Source: Candidatus Aminicenantota bacterium (lineage in GTDB: Bacteria > Acidobacteriota > Aminicenantia > Aminicenantales > Aminicenantaceae). Taken from it: a stretch of 64,000 nt of DNA. The stretch lies in NCBI GenBank assembly GCA_020344415.1, contig CP070825.1, positions 2,513,397-2,577,396 on the forward strand, written 5' to 3'. The notes below the pieces were generated by a model. That model ran no database searches. It was not told the DNA's origin and was given only the letters and a program-made list of their open reading frames with translations. Of the stretch, positions 35,729 through 45,471 are shown piece by piece. Position 1 is the stretch's first letter; each line of letters begins with the position of its first letter. The position numbers and the translations under genes are program-made.

Positions 35729-37105
35729 ATGTATAAAGAGTATTTGACAGTCTCCAATATTGTTGGTCCTTTAGTTATTGTCGATAAGATTAGGGATGTC
35801 AAATACGCAGAGCTTGTAGAGATTGAGACTTCAGAGGGGCATTTGCGCGGTGGCACCGTACTTGATGTTTCGACAGAGAGAGCTATCGTTCAGGTTTTTG
35901 AAGGTACTATCGGTCTTGATGTGGACAAGTCGCGAGTGAGATTCTTGGGCCGCTCCCAGGAACTGGGTGTTTCAGAGGAGATTGTCGGCCGAGTCTTTGA
36001 CGGCTCTGGAAAACCTAAAGATCAGGGTCCTCAGATAATTGCCAGGAAGATGCTTGATATCAACGGAAATCCCATAAACCCCGATGCCAGAGACTATCCT
36101 TCTGAGTTTATCCAAACAGGAATATCTTCTATTGACGGCATGAATCCTCTTGTAAGAGGACAGAAGCTTCCTCTGTTTTCGGGAAGCGGGCTCCCTCATG
36201 CACGAATTGCTGCCCAGATTGCACGGCAGGCCGCAGTATTGGGAAAAGCTGAGAAATTTGCAGTTGTTTTTGGAGCCATGGGCATAACCTTTGAAGAGGC
36301 AAACTTCTTCATAGAAGATTTCCGGAACACAGGAGCATTAGAGAGAGCGGTTCTTTTTCTCAACCTTGCGAATGAACCTCCCATCGAGCGCATCGCCACT
36401 CCCCGTTTGGCTCTAACCTGTGCTGAATATCTTGCGTTTGATTTGGAAATGCATGTATTGGTTATCCTGGTGGATATGACCTTTTATGCTGAGGCTCTTC
36501 GTGAGATTTCCGCTGCGAGGAAGGAAATTCCCGGCCGAAGAGGATACCCTGGTTATCTCTACACAGATCTTGCGAGCATGTATGAACGAGCAGGCAGGAT
36601 CAAGGGGCAAAAAGGGTCGATCACTCTGATTCCTATTCTCACTATGCCTGAAGATGACAAAACCCATCCCATCGCCGATTTAACGGGCTACATTACAGAG
36701 GGACAGATTATGCTCAGCCGGGAGATTCATCGGAAGGGAATCTATCCTCCGATTGATGTGCTTCCCAGCCTTTCCCGTTTGAAAGATAAAGGGATTGGTG
36801 AAGGCAAGACAAGGAAAGACCACGCCGATGTTCTTAACCAGCTTTTTGCCTGCTATGCTCGAGGAAAGGAAGCCAGGGAGCTGGCCCTAATCCTGGGAGA
36901 AGCAGCGCTGACCGACATAGATAAGCTGTATCTGAACTTTGCTGATCTTTTCGAAGGTGAATTCGTCAGACAGGGCGAATTTGAATCCCGCTCCATAATT
37001 GAGACAGTGGATCTGGGATGGAAGCTTCTCCGTACGATTCCGAGAGCGGAGCTCAAGAGGGTTCGACCCGAATATCTAGAAGAATATTATAAAGAAGAGA
37101 AATGA
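35729..37105 (+). CDS. ntpB: V-type ATPase subunit B
   Basis: 458 residues. Homologous to A but with a degenerate nucleotide site: [21 protein letters not shown] replaces a P-loop, as in all B subunits. [41 protein letters not shown] and [13 protein letters not shown] are diagnostic. Separated from ntpA by 9 bases and overlapping ntpD by 4 bases (ATGA). Confidence 0.97.
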   Translation: MYKEYLTVSNIVGPLVIVDKIRDVKYAELVEIETSEGHLRGGTVLDVSTERAIVQVFEGTIGLDVDKSRVRFLGRSQELGVSEEIVGRVFDGSGKPKDQGPQIIARKMLDINGNPINPDARDYPSEFIQTGISSIDGMNPLVRGQKLPLFSGSGLPHARIAAQIARQAAVLGKAEKFAVVFGAMGITFEEANFFIEDFRNTGALERAVLFLNLANEPPIERIATPRLALTCAEYLAFDLEMHVLVILVDMTFYAEALREISAARKEIPGRRGYPGYLYTDLASMYERAGRIKGQKGSITLIPILTMPEDDKTHPIADLTGYITEGQIMLSREIHRKGIYPPIDVLPSLSRLKDKGIGEGKTRKDHADVLNQLFACYARGKEARELALILGEAALTDIDKLYLNFADLFEGEFVRQGEFESRSIIETVDLGWKLLRTIPRAELKRVRPEYLEEYYKEEK

Positions 37106-37713
37106 GACTTTCTGTTAATCCCAACCGGATGGAGCTCTTAAGGCTGCGAAGGCGTCTGGTCCTAGCTGAGAGGGGTCATAAGCTTCTCAAGGATAAGCTT
37201 GAGGAAATAATGCGCCGTTTCCTTGAGCTCATGCGTAAGCTTTATGATCTTCAGGAAGGAGTGGGCTTAAAATTAAATAAGATTCTTTTTTCCTTTGCCT
37301 TGACCCGAGCACAAAACTCTAAAAAGGAATTGGAGGAACTTATTCCAGAAGGAAAACTGCGTTTAGCCACACATAAAGAAAGGATCCTCAATCTTTCTAT
37401 TCCTCAGTTTGAAATTGAGGAAAGTGAAACCTCTGATTATGATCTTCTCAACACCGAGAGCGAGCTTGATGTCGGGCTTAAAAAGGCCCGTGAGTTACTT
37501 GAGGATTTACTCGAGATGGCAAGACTGTGGAAAGCAGTGGAGCTTCTTTCCCGTGAGATAGATGTTACGCGCCGAAGGGTTAATGCTTTAGAACATATCC
37601 TTATTCCCAGCATCAAGGAAACCATTCGATATATTTCCAGTCGGCTTGAGGAGATGGAGCGTTCCTATCAGGTGCAGCTTATGCGCGTTAAAGAGATTGT
37701 TCGCGGCCATTAA
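37102..37713 (+). CDS. ntpD: V-type ATPase subunit D (central shaft)
   Basis: 203 residues of long coiled coils at each end, with the conserved start [30 protein letters not shown] and [23 protein letters not shown] near the end, both subunit D marks. It is the rotating axle. It is the last gene of the operon; a GGGGACAGTCCCC palindrome follows within a few bases. No ntpH or ntpJ homologue follows. Confidence 0.96.
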   Translation: MRLSVNPNRMELLRLRRRLVLAERGHKLLKDKLEEIMRRFLELMRKLYDLQEGVGLKLNKILFSFALTRAQNSKKELEELIPEGKLRLATHKERILNLSIPQFEIEESETSDYDLLNTESELDVGLKKARELLEDLLEMARLWKAVELLSREIDVTRRRVNALEHILIPSIKETIRYISSRLEEMERSYQVQLMRVKEIVRGH

Positions 37714-37715
37714 AT

Positions 37716-37739
37716 AAAAAGGGGACAGTCCCCTTTTTT
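37716..37739. terminator. A5-GGGGACAGTCCCC-T6 palindrome, bidirectional terminator and repeat
   Basis: A perfect hairpin GGGGAC-A-GTCCCC with A runs before and T runs after on both strands lies between the convergent stops of ntpD and the GT-C gene; it even overlaps the latter's stop. The form is that of an intrinsic terminator for both strands. It is identical to the palindromes at 54991 and 55035, so it is also a repeat. Confidence 0.75.
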
Positions 37740-39813
37740 ACTTTATTTTCGGAGACCATTCCGACCTCAGCTTGTTCAGTCTATTTTGATATAAATTCTT
37801 CAGTTGGTAGACCAAGTAAACAACTTCAGTTTGGTTACTATTCAATTCAAGGGACATTTCGAAATAGACTAAAGCTTCATTCACTCTCAGAATGTCTTTT
37901 AAATATGCGTTTCCGATTGTATTTAGTACTTTATAATCGTCAGGATATTCAGATAGGATTTCATCCACGGTTTTTTTTGCCTCTTCTTCCTTTCCTGCAC
38001 CATAATAGAGCTTTAACAGAAGAATTTTGTGATCTAAGCCCAAGGGAGAAAGAGTTTTTGTAGTGCTGATGGCTTTAAGGAAGTTTCGGTAGCGGATGTA
38101 GAATGCTATTCTTTCTTCGGTGGATAGTGAGTTAAGTTCATTATTTAATCGGAGTGTATCAATATCAGTAGTCGCAGAAGGAAACCTTTCTTTCATAGTT
38201 TTTTCAAGTTCTTCAGCTTTCTTCCATTGATTATAACCGACATACATCCCGTAAAGCAGGTCATAGGATTCTTTTTGATGGATGTATCTTTCAATGTTTT
38301 CTTTGAGTAGTCTTTCTGCGTATTCCGTTTCTCCTAAAGCAATATAGGCAAGCGCCTTTTTGTGGTTGATTTGGAATTTCATAAGCGGAGCGAGTTCCAA
38401 ATCAGGAGAGCTTTCAAATTTTTCTATATTCTCAAGCCATCGATAAACATTATCATAATCTGCACGTCTGAGCTCAATATCTGTGTAAAACAGACTCACC
38501 AGCATCTCGGTTTCTCTTTCTGGCCCGTGGGAGAGAGCTTCGTTTAAAGATAGTTCTGCGGATAAATAGTCGTTCCTCTCAATGAAAGATTTGGCTATCT
38601 GGAAGTGGACGTAACTGCTTTCAGGACATGATCTCCTGGCTTTTTGAAAGAAGCGCAGCTCATTTCTGTAGGGTAAAGAATTTATTACTATTGATGGTAT
38701 AAATAGAAGCATGATAAGAAAGGCTAAGGAGTTTCCAATTTTCCAATTTAATCGAGTCAAATATTTCGCGAGAATCCATACTAATCCCAATGCAGGAATC
38801 ATCATGTACCGGGAATATATTTTAAACGGATAAAGATTAGTGAATGGCAACAAAAGATGTCCTCCGATAAACACGGCAATAAATAACAAGGGGATAGTGA
38901 TTTCGATATCCTTTTTGGATAGGTATAACAAAAAAAGGCATAAAAGGACTAAAAGAATTCCGGATAGAAAATAAAACAGGTTTGTTACATTTTGTAGAGG
39001 AAGGAACATGTCATATTTAATGGGGAATACTATACACCTGAAATAGTAGCCCAAGGAGCCGAGTGTAATTTTAATGTTTTCTACGATATCAGGGGAGAAA
39101 ATAAACCTCAAATTTTTAATACCAAGGATACTGTTTTTTAAGATAAAGAAGATGATGCTGATGAGAATATTTGCAGAGTGATAGGGGATGGATATCTTTT
39201 TTCTTTTTAGAAATTCAGACAGGAATAGAATAGGAAGAAAGAAAATAAAGGCTTCTTTAGAAAAAATGCCTAGTAAATAAAAGAGGGAGGACCATATCAG
39301 ATAAATAAGTTTCTTCTTCCTGACGAAAAGGTCGAGAAAAAGAAAGGTTAAAATTCCCCACAACAATAAAAGGAGGTCATTTCTACCGAGCACCCATACT
39401 ATATTTTCGACATTGAGAGGATAAAGGGCAAAAAGGAGAGTTGCTATCTCAGGGAACGGTTTCTTTTCAGATTGATTCCTGAGAAAGATATACAGAAACG
39501 AGAGAGACAGGATATATATTAAGAGATTAGTGAACCGCAGGCTTGCGTTTTTAAGCCCCCAAAGTTTGTTTTCTAGGATAAAGGATGCTGTTAATAGCGG
39601 TCTGTAATAAAAATCAATGTTTCCCGCTCCTAATTGCTCACGGAAATAGCCATACTTAAAGGCAGATGTTATCGGCTGGTTTTCTGCGAACAGAATATTC
39701 TGGGTAAAATATATTTTAGAATCCCATATCAGTTCATAATTAAAAGTTTTCCAGTATACACCAAAAACAGTGATGGTCAGGCAGATGATAAAGAATAGAG
39801 TTCTCTTTTTCAT
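37738..39813 (-). CDS. GT-C-type membrane glycosyltransferase-like protein with C-terminal TPRs
   Basis: 691 residues. First half: about eleven hydrophobic helices with an early acidic loop (YELIWDSKIYF) and DFYYRPLLTASFILENKLWGLKNASLRFTNLLIYIL, the arrangement of TMTC/PMT-like GT-C proteins. Second half (about residues 390-690): TPR-type helices, e.g. YVHFQIAKSFIERNDYLSAELSLNEAL and LNTIGNAYLKDILRVNEALVYFEMSLELN. Role is likely transfer of sugar from a lipid carrier, but no catalytic test is possible. It is 34 bases beyond the GT39-like gene and probably in its operon. Confidence 0.75.
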   Translation of the reverse strand: MKKRTLFFIICLTITVFGVYWKTFNYELIWDSKIYFTQNILFAENQPITSAFKYGYFREQLGAGNIDFYYRPLLTASFILENKLWGLKNASLRFTNLLIYILSLSFLYIFLRNQSEKKPFPEIATLLFALYPLNVENIVWVLGRNDLLLLLWGILTFLFLDLFVRKKKLIYLIWSSLFYLLGIFSKEAFIFFLPILFLSEFLKRKKISIPYHSANILISIIFFILKNSILGIKNLRFIFSPDIVENIKITLGSLGYYFRCIVFPIKYDMFLPLQNVTNLFYFLSGILLVLLCLFLLYLSKKDIEITIPLLFIAVFIGGHLLLPFTNLYPFKIYSRYMMIPALGLVWILAKYLTRLNWKIGNSLAFLIMLLFIPSIVINSLPYRNELRFFQKARRSCPESSYVHFQIAKSFIERNDYLSAELSLNEALSHGPERETEMLVSLFYTDIELRRADYDNVYRWLENIEKFESSPDLELAPLMKFQINHKKALAYIALGETEYAERLLKENIERYIHQKESYDLLYGMYVGYNQWKKAEELEKTMKERFPSATTDIDTLRLNNELNSLSTEERIAFYIRYRNFLKAISTTKTLSPLGLDHKILLLKLYYGAGKEEEAKKTVDEILSEYPDDYKVLNTIGNAYLKDILRVNEALVYFEMSLELNSNQTEVVYLVYQLKNLYQNRLNKLRSEWSPKIK

Positions 39814-39847
39814 GCTAGATGGGAATTAGCCTCCATGAGGGGGTATT

Positions 39848-41554
39848 CTATTTTTTTTTCACGATATTTATCAAGTGAAAATGTTCACTTTTCTCTATGA
39901 TTATATAGCCATATTTATCATTTGAGTCAGTCGGGATATATGAATCCCTCATGTCAACGATATAATAAAAATGTTTTCTCTGATTTGGATCGGGAAGGAC
40001 GATGTGGTCGACATTTTTGAGTTTTCCAAATTGGATAATATCCACCATCGGAGCCTGTGGTAGGACTTGCCAATCTGAGATCGCCCTTACAGCAAAACTC
40101 GGATGAACAGACATGATGGTTTGGGCTTTTCTCGTTTTTAGATATTGAGATACGAAAGAATCGACTTCGAGAGGTTTTCTGAAGCTTGGGATTTTCAGAT
40201 GATTAAAACTGAGCTTGTTTTTATATTCGTGTCCTATAAAGAGAACTACTATCAAAAAAAAGAGCATAAGTATGATATTTTTTACGACATTTTTGTTTTT
40301 GGCCAAAGTTGACGAAATTAATACTATCCCTTCAATCGCATAGATACAAAAAACAGGAACTAAGAATAAATGATGTCTGGGAATGGGATAAGCTAATGCT
40401 GTAACTAACAGGCTATAGGGAAAGAACATGAAGAGGATTATGTCAATGGCTGATTTTCTCTTTACAATTTTATAGATCGCGCTTAGGAGTCCAACTAGAA
40501 AGAACGGCACAATATACAGAGGTAGAAGAACATTGGGAATGATAGGATACATCTTAAGGTTCTCCAGGATAGTCTTTAAATAGGATTGAATAGAAATTTT
40601 ATTATCTTCCTCAATTTTCTTATGGTGCCCCCAATAGGCCTGCTTCATTTCCATGTTTTCTTTATCAAGCGAATAGTGGACTTTTGAAAATGGAATCCAG
40701 TTGTCATTCTTTATAACTTCTAACAAAGATTCTCTGTGTTCCTGGGCAGAGGAGACCTTTCCAGACAGATTCCATTTTCCCGTTGTGTTTTTTAGGTACA
40801 AAATATACGGGGAGGCAAACAAGAGAAAAACAAGGAAAAAAACGAATATTTTTTTGTAAGAGATAGAGACGAAAGATAGGATTTTCAGAAAGGCAAGGCT
40901 GACAAGAATCATCAAAAACAACAAGATGCCTTCTGGCCTTGTTAGGTAGGAGAAAGCAAAAAAACTGCCTGCTAAGATGGCGAAAATATTCTTATCTTTT
41001 TCCACAAGAAGAGTAATAAAAAAGATTGATGTAAGGATTAAAAAACAATTGAGAATATCTGACCCTCTATAGAGAACTTGAACATAAGGCGTTAGGTAGA
41101 TGGGTAGAAAAGCGTTCAACTGATAAATAAAGAGTACAAGAAAGGCGCATAATACAGGGATGAAAGAAGAGAATTTTTTTTGAGCGATTTTATAAAAAAT
41201 AACTCCCAATAAACATCCTGATAAAGCTGTAATAAAGATCAACGAGAATTGAAAATCTTGGCATATAAGATAGAAGGAGGTGATTAGTATTGGGAGTAAT
41301 GGAGGAAAGACAACATTAGGTAATCCATTGAATGTATATCCATTTCCTGCTATCAAATTGCGTGCAAGAATAAGGTAATACCCTTCATCCGGGTCAATAT
41401 ATAAGAGTCTCTCATACAGTAAAAAAAACTTAAGGCAGATTGCTGCAACGGCAAGGATAATTATGATTATTGTTTGGGGGCTTATGTGAATAGACTTAGA
41501 GAAGAATCTCGAACTGTGGCTTATCTGGCCTGCATTTTCTTTTTGATTTTCCAA
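39848..41554 (-). CDS. GT39/ArnT-like membrane glycosyltransferase
   Basis: 568 residues. Helix 1 followed by the acidic loop YIDPDEGYYLILARNLIAGNGYTF, the hallmark of GT-C enzymes, where the aspartate-glutamate pair is catalytic or metal-binding. About eleven helices follow, then a soluble periplasmic tail (about residues 440-568). Uses a polyprenyl-phosphate sugar; acceptor unknown. A promoter with TTGACA and TATAAA lies about 100 bases upstream. Confidence 0.75.
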   Translation of the reverse strand: MENQKENAGQISHSSRFFSKSIHISPQTIIIIILAVAAICLKFFLLYERLLYIDPDEGYYLILARNLIAGNGYTFNGLPNVVFPPLLPILITSFYLICQDFQFSLIFITALSGCLLGVIFYKIAQKKFSSFIPVLCAFLVLFIYQLNAFLPIYLTPYVQVLYRGSDILNCFLILTSIFFITLLVEKDKNIFAILAGSFFAFSYLTRPEGILLFLMILVSLAFLKILSFVSISYKKIFVFFLVFLLFASPYILYLKNTTGKWNLSGKVSSAQEHRESLLEVIKNDNWIPFSKVHYSLDKENMEMKQAYWGHHKKIEEDNKISIQSYLKTILENLKMYPIIPNVLLPLYIVPFFLVGLLSAIYKIVKRKSAIDIILFMFFPYSLLVTALAYPIPRHHLFLVPVFCIYAIEGIVLISSTLAKNKNVVKNIILMLFFLIVVLFIGHEYKNKLSFNHLKIPSFRKPLEVDSFVSQYLKTRKAQTIMSVHPSFAVRAISDWQVLPQAPMVDIIQFGKLKNVDHIVLPDPNQRKHFYYIVDMRDSYIPTDSNDKYGYIIIEKSEHFHLINIVKKK

Positions 41555-41657
41555 GTTTTTTTTGATTTATCTAATTTATCGGTGGAGATTTTATTTTCGA
41601 AAGTCCATTGTGTTTTTCTTGTTCAAGACCGCTGATTACCCTCTCAGCCGCTATTAC

Positions 41658-41685
41658 TTTATAATGCTGGGTAAATTGATGTCAA
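41658..41685 (-). promoter_or_regulatory. Promoter for the GT-C gene pair
   Basis: Minus-strand TTGACA (41685-41680), 16 bases, TATAAA (41663-41658); predicted leader about 95 bases. Confidence 0.5.
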
Positions 41686-41888
41686 GATTAAGCGAAAAGC
41701 GCCTAAGCGGAATCAGGATTGAACAACTTGAATACTCATTTAGTCGGGTTCAGGCTTTAACGTGAGAAAAATACCCATTAACATAATGCAGTCTTTTTCT
41801 AATCATCGGGACAAAGCCTGACCTGATTGAAGGAAGAATTTCTATTCCTAATGGCAAGGCCTCTCAGAAGTGATAATAATTCAAGTTA

Positions 41889-41917
41889 TTCAAGCCTGAC
41901 ACCAATTATGGTATATT
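41889..41917 (+). promoter_or_regulatory. Promoter for the sulfatase-fold gene
   Basis: TTCAAG (41889-41894), 17 bases, TATATT (41912-41917). The ATG is 20 bases after the -10 box and has no ribosome site, so the leader would be very short. Confidence 0.4.
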
Positions 41918-41937
41918 GAAACTATAAATAGCCAAAG

Positions 41938-43308
41938 ATGAGCACGAAAGTAAAATTCATAATCTTTTTTATCCTTGTTTTTTGGGGATGCTCCTGTTTT
42001 TTCTTTACCTGTAAAAGTTCTGATGAAGCTCCCGAAGAATCTCGAATAATTGAGAAGCCTAACATTATTTTTATTTCGATTGATACTTTGAGAGCCGACC
42101 GGCTGGCATGTTACGGATATGAAAAGATTAAAACACCTAATATTGATTTTATCGCAAAGAGAGGCGTCTTATTTACTCAGGCTATTTGCCAGGTTCCTGT
42201 TACCCTCCCTTCTCATGCTTCGATGTTTACCGGCTTAAATCCCACTTCACATAATGTTCGAGAAAATGGGACTTTTCGCCTCGATAATTCAGAGAGAACT
42301 CTTGCCGAGATTTTAAAAGAAAGTGGATATAATACAGCAGCTTTTATTGGTGGCTTTCCTCTAGATTCCAGGTTTGGATTAGATAAAGGCTTTGATTTCT
42401 ATGATGATGATTTATCTGATAGGAAAGACCAAGAGACAATCCAGGGAAAAATATCATGGCAGGGACATAAGGTTTCTACTTTTGAAAGAAAAGCGATTTC
42501 TGTTGTTGAATCGGCCATAAAATGGCTTTCTTCCAATAAAGAAAGCAGTTGTTTTCTTTTTATCCACCTTTTTGATCCCCATGCTTCTTACTCTCCTCCT
42601 GCTCCATTTAAGAAGTTGTACGCGCACCAGCCGTATGACGGAGAAGTGGCTTATGTGGATTACTGTCTCGGAAAATTCTTTAAGAAACTTGAAAAATGGA
42701 AAATTCTCAAAGACGCTTTGATAATAATCACCTCAGATCACGGCGAGAGCTTAGGTGAGCATAATTACTGGGGGCATGGGAAAAAGCTTTTTGAACCTAG
42801 TCTCAGAATCCCACTGATAATTTCCTTTCCTTCTAAGATGCTCCAACCAAAAGCAGTGAATGGGCTTGTAAGAAGTATTGATATTATGCCCACAATACTG
42901 GAGCTCCTGGACCAAGAAAAAGTGACAGAAATTCAAGGAGTCAGCCTTTTACCATTAATGTCGGATGAAGAAGAGAAGAAATTGAACCTAGCATCATATG
43001 GGGAAACCTTTTTCCCCAGATTGAGATTCGGGGAAGAAGAGTTGAGATCTTACAGAACAGAGAGATGGAAATATATAAGGCTCATCAAAGACAACAAAAC
43101 AGTGAGAGAGAAACTTTTTGATCTACAGAACGATCCAGAAGAAATTCAGGATTGTGCGAAAAAGGAGGAGAAAAAAACCCAAGAGTTTGCTTCTCTGCTG
43201 GCTAGAGTTATCGAAAACGACAGAAAATTGGCCGTTAATAAGAATACCTTTTTTGCAATGGATGAAGAAACAAGAAGAAAACTCAAAAGCTTGGGTTACA
43301 TACGATAA
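41938..43308 (+). CDS. Sulfatase-fold (alkaline phosphatase superfamily) exported hydrolase
   Basis: 456 residues. N-terminal signal anchor or signal peptide (about residues 5-24, Cys-rich). Core motifs: NIIFISIDTLRADRLACYGY with metal ligand Asp49, VTLPSHASMFTGLNP, then ITSDHGESLGEHNYWGHG with the metal ligands Asp-His. At the nucleophile site the residue is Thr89 in TLPSH rather than Cys/Ser of the CxPxR formylglycine motif, so it is probably not a true sulfatase but a phosphodiesterase/phosphotransferase-type relative. It faces the glycosyltransferase genes across a promoter region, suggesting a surface-glycan or lipid role. Confidence 0.82.
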   Translation: MSTKVKFIIFFILVFWGCSCFFFTCKSSDEAPEESRIIEKPNIIFISIDTLRADRLACYGYEKIKTPNIDFIAKRGVLFTQAICQVPVTLPSHASMFTGLNPTSHNVRENGTFRLDNSERTLAEILKESGYNTAAFIGGFPLDSRFGLDKGFDFYDDDLSDRKDQETIQGKISWQGHKVSTFERKAISVVESAIKWLSSNKESSCFLFIHLFDPHASYSPPAPFKKLYAHQPYDGEVAYVDYCLGKFFKKLEKWKILKDALIIITSDHGESLGEHNYWGHGKKLFEPSLRIPLIISFPSKMLQPKAVNGLVRSIDIMPTILELLDQEKVTEIQGVSLLPLMSDEEEKKLNLASYGETFFPRLRFGEEELRSYRTERWKYIRLIKDNKTVREKLFDLQNDPEEIQDCAKKEEKKTQEFASLLARVIENDRKLAVNKNTFFAMDEETRRKLKSLGYIR

Positions 43309-43346
43309 CAGTGCTATTTTAGGACCAGAAAAACCGAAGCATGTTT

Positions 43347-44012
43347 TTACTTTCTGGCAACCATTAATTGGTTAGGTAAAAATTTATTTAAACCTAATTT
43401 GGCAAGCGCCTGTTCGATTTTCAATTCACCCATGATACCAACAGGGGAAATCATGAAGCCTTTGTAATCCAAAATTGATAGCTTGACATTTTCACATAGA
43501 GCTAAGATTTCTTTCGTACTCATAACTGACTGATGGTCCCCTTTTATTAGCCCAAAAATATTTGCGATTTTTTCCCAGGAAGGATGCGGAGATGTGATTA
43601 TTAATATCCCGCCTTTTTTAAGTAACCGATAGCTTTCACGAAGCATTTCCTGGGGAAAAGTAAGATGTTCGATTACCGCGGCGGCAATAATCACATCAAA
43701 AATTTCGTTTCTGAGGAACTTTAAGTTTTGAACATCTGCACAGATAAAATTGATATCAGAAAATCTTTTGGCTCCGAAATTTAAAAGCGGCAATGAATAG
43801 TCTGTTCCCACACATAATGAAGAAGGATATTTTAATTTTATTTCCTCAAGCATCTTCCCTTCAGCCGTTCCCAAATCAAGGATTTTTTGGGGATGAGAGG
43901 AAAATTTTGCGATTGCCTTTAGTATCTCGTCAGTTCGTCTTTTCAATCTATATTTGAGGTCGGCCCTTTTTTCTCTCTGATGAGCATATTCCAGGTCTAA
44001 AATTCCTTTCAT
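43347..44012 (-). CDS. Class I SAM-dependent methyltransferase
   Basis: 221 residues. Rossmann-fold motifs in order: KILDLGTAEGKMLEEI (motif I), GTDYSLPLL (motif II acidic residue), FICADVQNLKF, then FDVIIAAAVIEHL (motif IV) and LLKKGGILIIT. A typical Methyltransf_11 protein of the kind found with glycan or lipid clusters. It lies 13 bases downstream of the B12-binding radical SAM gene and is most likely part of that operon. The target is unknown. Confidence 0.86.
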   Translation of the reverse strand: MKGILDLEYAHQREKRADLKYRLKRRTDEILKAIAKFSSHPQKILDLGTAEGKMLEEIKLKYPSSLCVGTDYSLPLLNFGAKRFSDINFICADVQNLKFLRNEIFDVIIAAAVIEHLTFPQEMLRESYRLLKKGGILIITSPHPSWEKIANIFGLIKGDHQSVMSTKEILALCENVKLSILDYKGFMISPVGIMGELKIEQALAKLGLNKFLPNQLMVARK

Positions 44013-44025
44013 ATTTGTATATCCA

Positions 44026-45471
44026 TCATCTCAATGTATCTATTTTGTCTTTTTTCATGAATAATACTGACAACCCGGCCCTTGCTTTTTTAATGAATTC
44101 ACTCTTCGATTTCACCCTAAAGCTCCGTCGCAGGATATAAGAAGGCCTCAAATAAAAACTCTTATAGAATTTCACGATCATCTCGTAAAGTTCATCTCTT
44201 GTGAAATTTTCCTCCCAAACCGGGATTTTAAAGCCCTCTTTTGGATCCTCTGAAAATTCTTTCCAGATATCTTTCTTGATGATCCCTTTCTCGAGTCCCA
44301 AAGAATAGAGTTCTGTTCCTGGATAGGGAGAAAAGATAGTGAAGTGAGCGTAATCAGGCTTCAATTCCTTTGCCAGGTCAAAGCTATCCTGGATATCTTC
44401 TGCTTTTTCAGAAGGCAATCCGATCATAAAATAAGCAAGGGTTTCAATTCCCACCTTCCTTGTCAATTTGAAAACTTCTTTTGCTTTTTCTACTGTAAAG
44501 CCTTTTTTTATCACTTTTAAAATTTCATCGTTGCCCGCCTCAACGCCGTAGTGGACGGCAACGCAACCGGCTCGCTTCAGCAATTCCAGCATTTCCTCAT
44601 CAACTGTGTCTACTCTTGTCCTTATATCCCATCTTATCTCGATATTTCGGCTTAATATTTCTTCACATATTTCTAGTACTCTCTTCTTGTTTACAGTGAA
44701 GGTATCGTCATAGAATAGGAAATCTTTTATGCCCAGCTCTATACATTCGCATATTTCATCCACGACATTTTTAGCACTTCTGTATCTGAAGCGAGAGGTG
44801 ATCGGAGAAAGCGGCCTGTCACAAAAGGAACAGCGGAAGGGACATCCTCTGCTGCTTACTATCGTGGTTGATAGGGTGCCTTTGCTCATCAAAGAATTGT
44901 AATATTTAATATTCAGAAGGTTTCTGTCAGGGAAAGAAATTTCATCCAGATTTTCCAATGGGACGAAATCATTTCTCATTATTTTCCCATCGTTATCTTT
45001 ATAGATGAGTCCGGGAATTTTATCCTTGTAGGGAAGATGGTTTTTATTTTTGAGGAATTTCACAAAGGAGAACTCAGCTTCTCCCATAAATCCATAATCC
45101 ACTCCTTCTAGATTCATTGTTTCAGATGGGAAGAGATGAACATGTGTCCCCCCGAGAATGACTTGGGTGTCAGGCATGAGTTTTTTTATCAGCCTAGCTG
45201 TTTTATAGGCATCTATAAGGGTAAATGTCATTGCCGTGATTCCCACAACATCAATCGCCTTTCCTTTAAGATGATTTTCCAATTGGGAATAAGTCCATTT
45301 GAATGGCTGAGAGTCCAGGACTTCTACATCATGGTTAGTGTTCTTTTTAATTGACGCTGCGAGGTAAAGAAGACCTAATGGAGGATTGAATCCTCGATGT
45401 TTTTCTATGATGGAGGGGTTTTTCCCTACCAACTCGTTCCATCTGGGAGGGTTGATAAGAAGGATTTTCAT
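44026..45471 (-). CDS. B12-binding-domain radical SAM protein
   Basis: 481 residues: cobalamin-binding Rossmann domain at the start (KILLINPPRW, then VVGITAMTFTLIDAYKTARLIK), then a radical SAM domain with SSRGCPFRCSFCDRP, the CxxxCxxC cluster motif, and FLFYDDTFTVNKKRVLEIC. Typical of class B radical SAM methylases or related enzymes used in lipid and antibiotic synthesis. No DxHxxG-type motif in the B12 domain is obvious, as in many of this class. It overlaps the stop of the GT2 gene by four bases (ATGA). Confidence 0.88.
   Translation of the reverse strand: MKILLINPPRWNELVGKNPSIIEKHRGFNPPLGLLYLAASIKKNTNHDVEVLDSQPFKWTYSQLENHLKGKAIDVVGITAMTFTLIDAYKTARLIKKLMPDTQVILGGTHVHLFPSETMNLEGVDYGFMGEAEFSFVKFLKNKNHLPYKDKIPGLIYKDNDGKIMRNDFVPLENLDEISFPDRNLLNIKYYNSLMSKGTLSTTIVSSRGCPFRCSFCDRPLSPITSRFRYRSAKNVVDEICECIELGIKDFLFYDDTFTVNKKRVLEICEEILSRNIEIRWDIRTRVDTVDEEMLELLKRAGCVAVHYGVEAGNDEILKVIKKGFTVEKAKEVFKLTRKVGIETLAYFMIGLPSEKAEDIQDSFDLAKELKPDYAHFTIFSPYPGTELYSLGLEKGIIKKDIWKEFSEDPKEGFKIPVWEENFTRDELYEMIVKFYKSFYLRPSYILRRSFRVKSKSEFIKKARAGLSVLFMKKDKIDTLR

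Larger units (their letters stand above)
41555..41937. other. Intergenic region with divergent promoters
   Basis: 383 bases between the divergent glycosyltransferase and sulfatase-fold genes. Apart from the two promoters listed separately, I see only weak repeated CAGGCTTT/AAAGCCTG segments (41750-41900). A 67-codon frame here has no ribosome site and is judged spurious. Confidence 0.45.

Noticed and set aside
41562..41765. 67-codon frame between the glycosyltransferase and the sulfatase-fold gene
   Set aside because: No ribosome site, covers the opposite-strand promoter, and shows no recognisable sequence.
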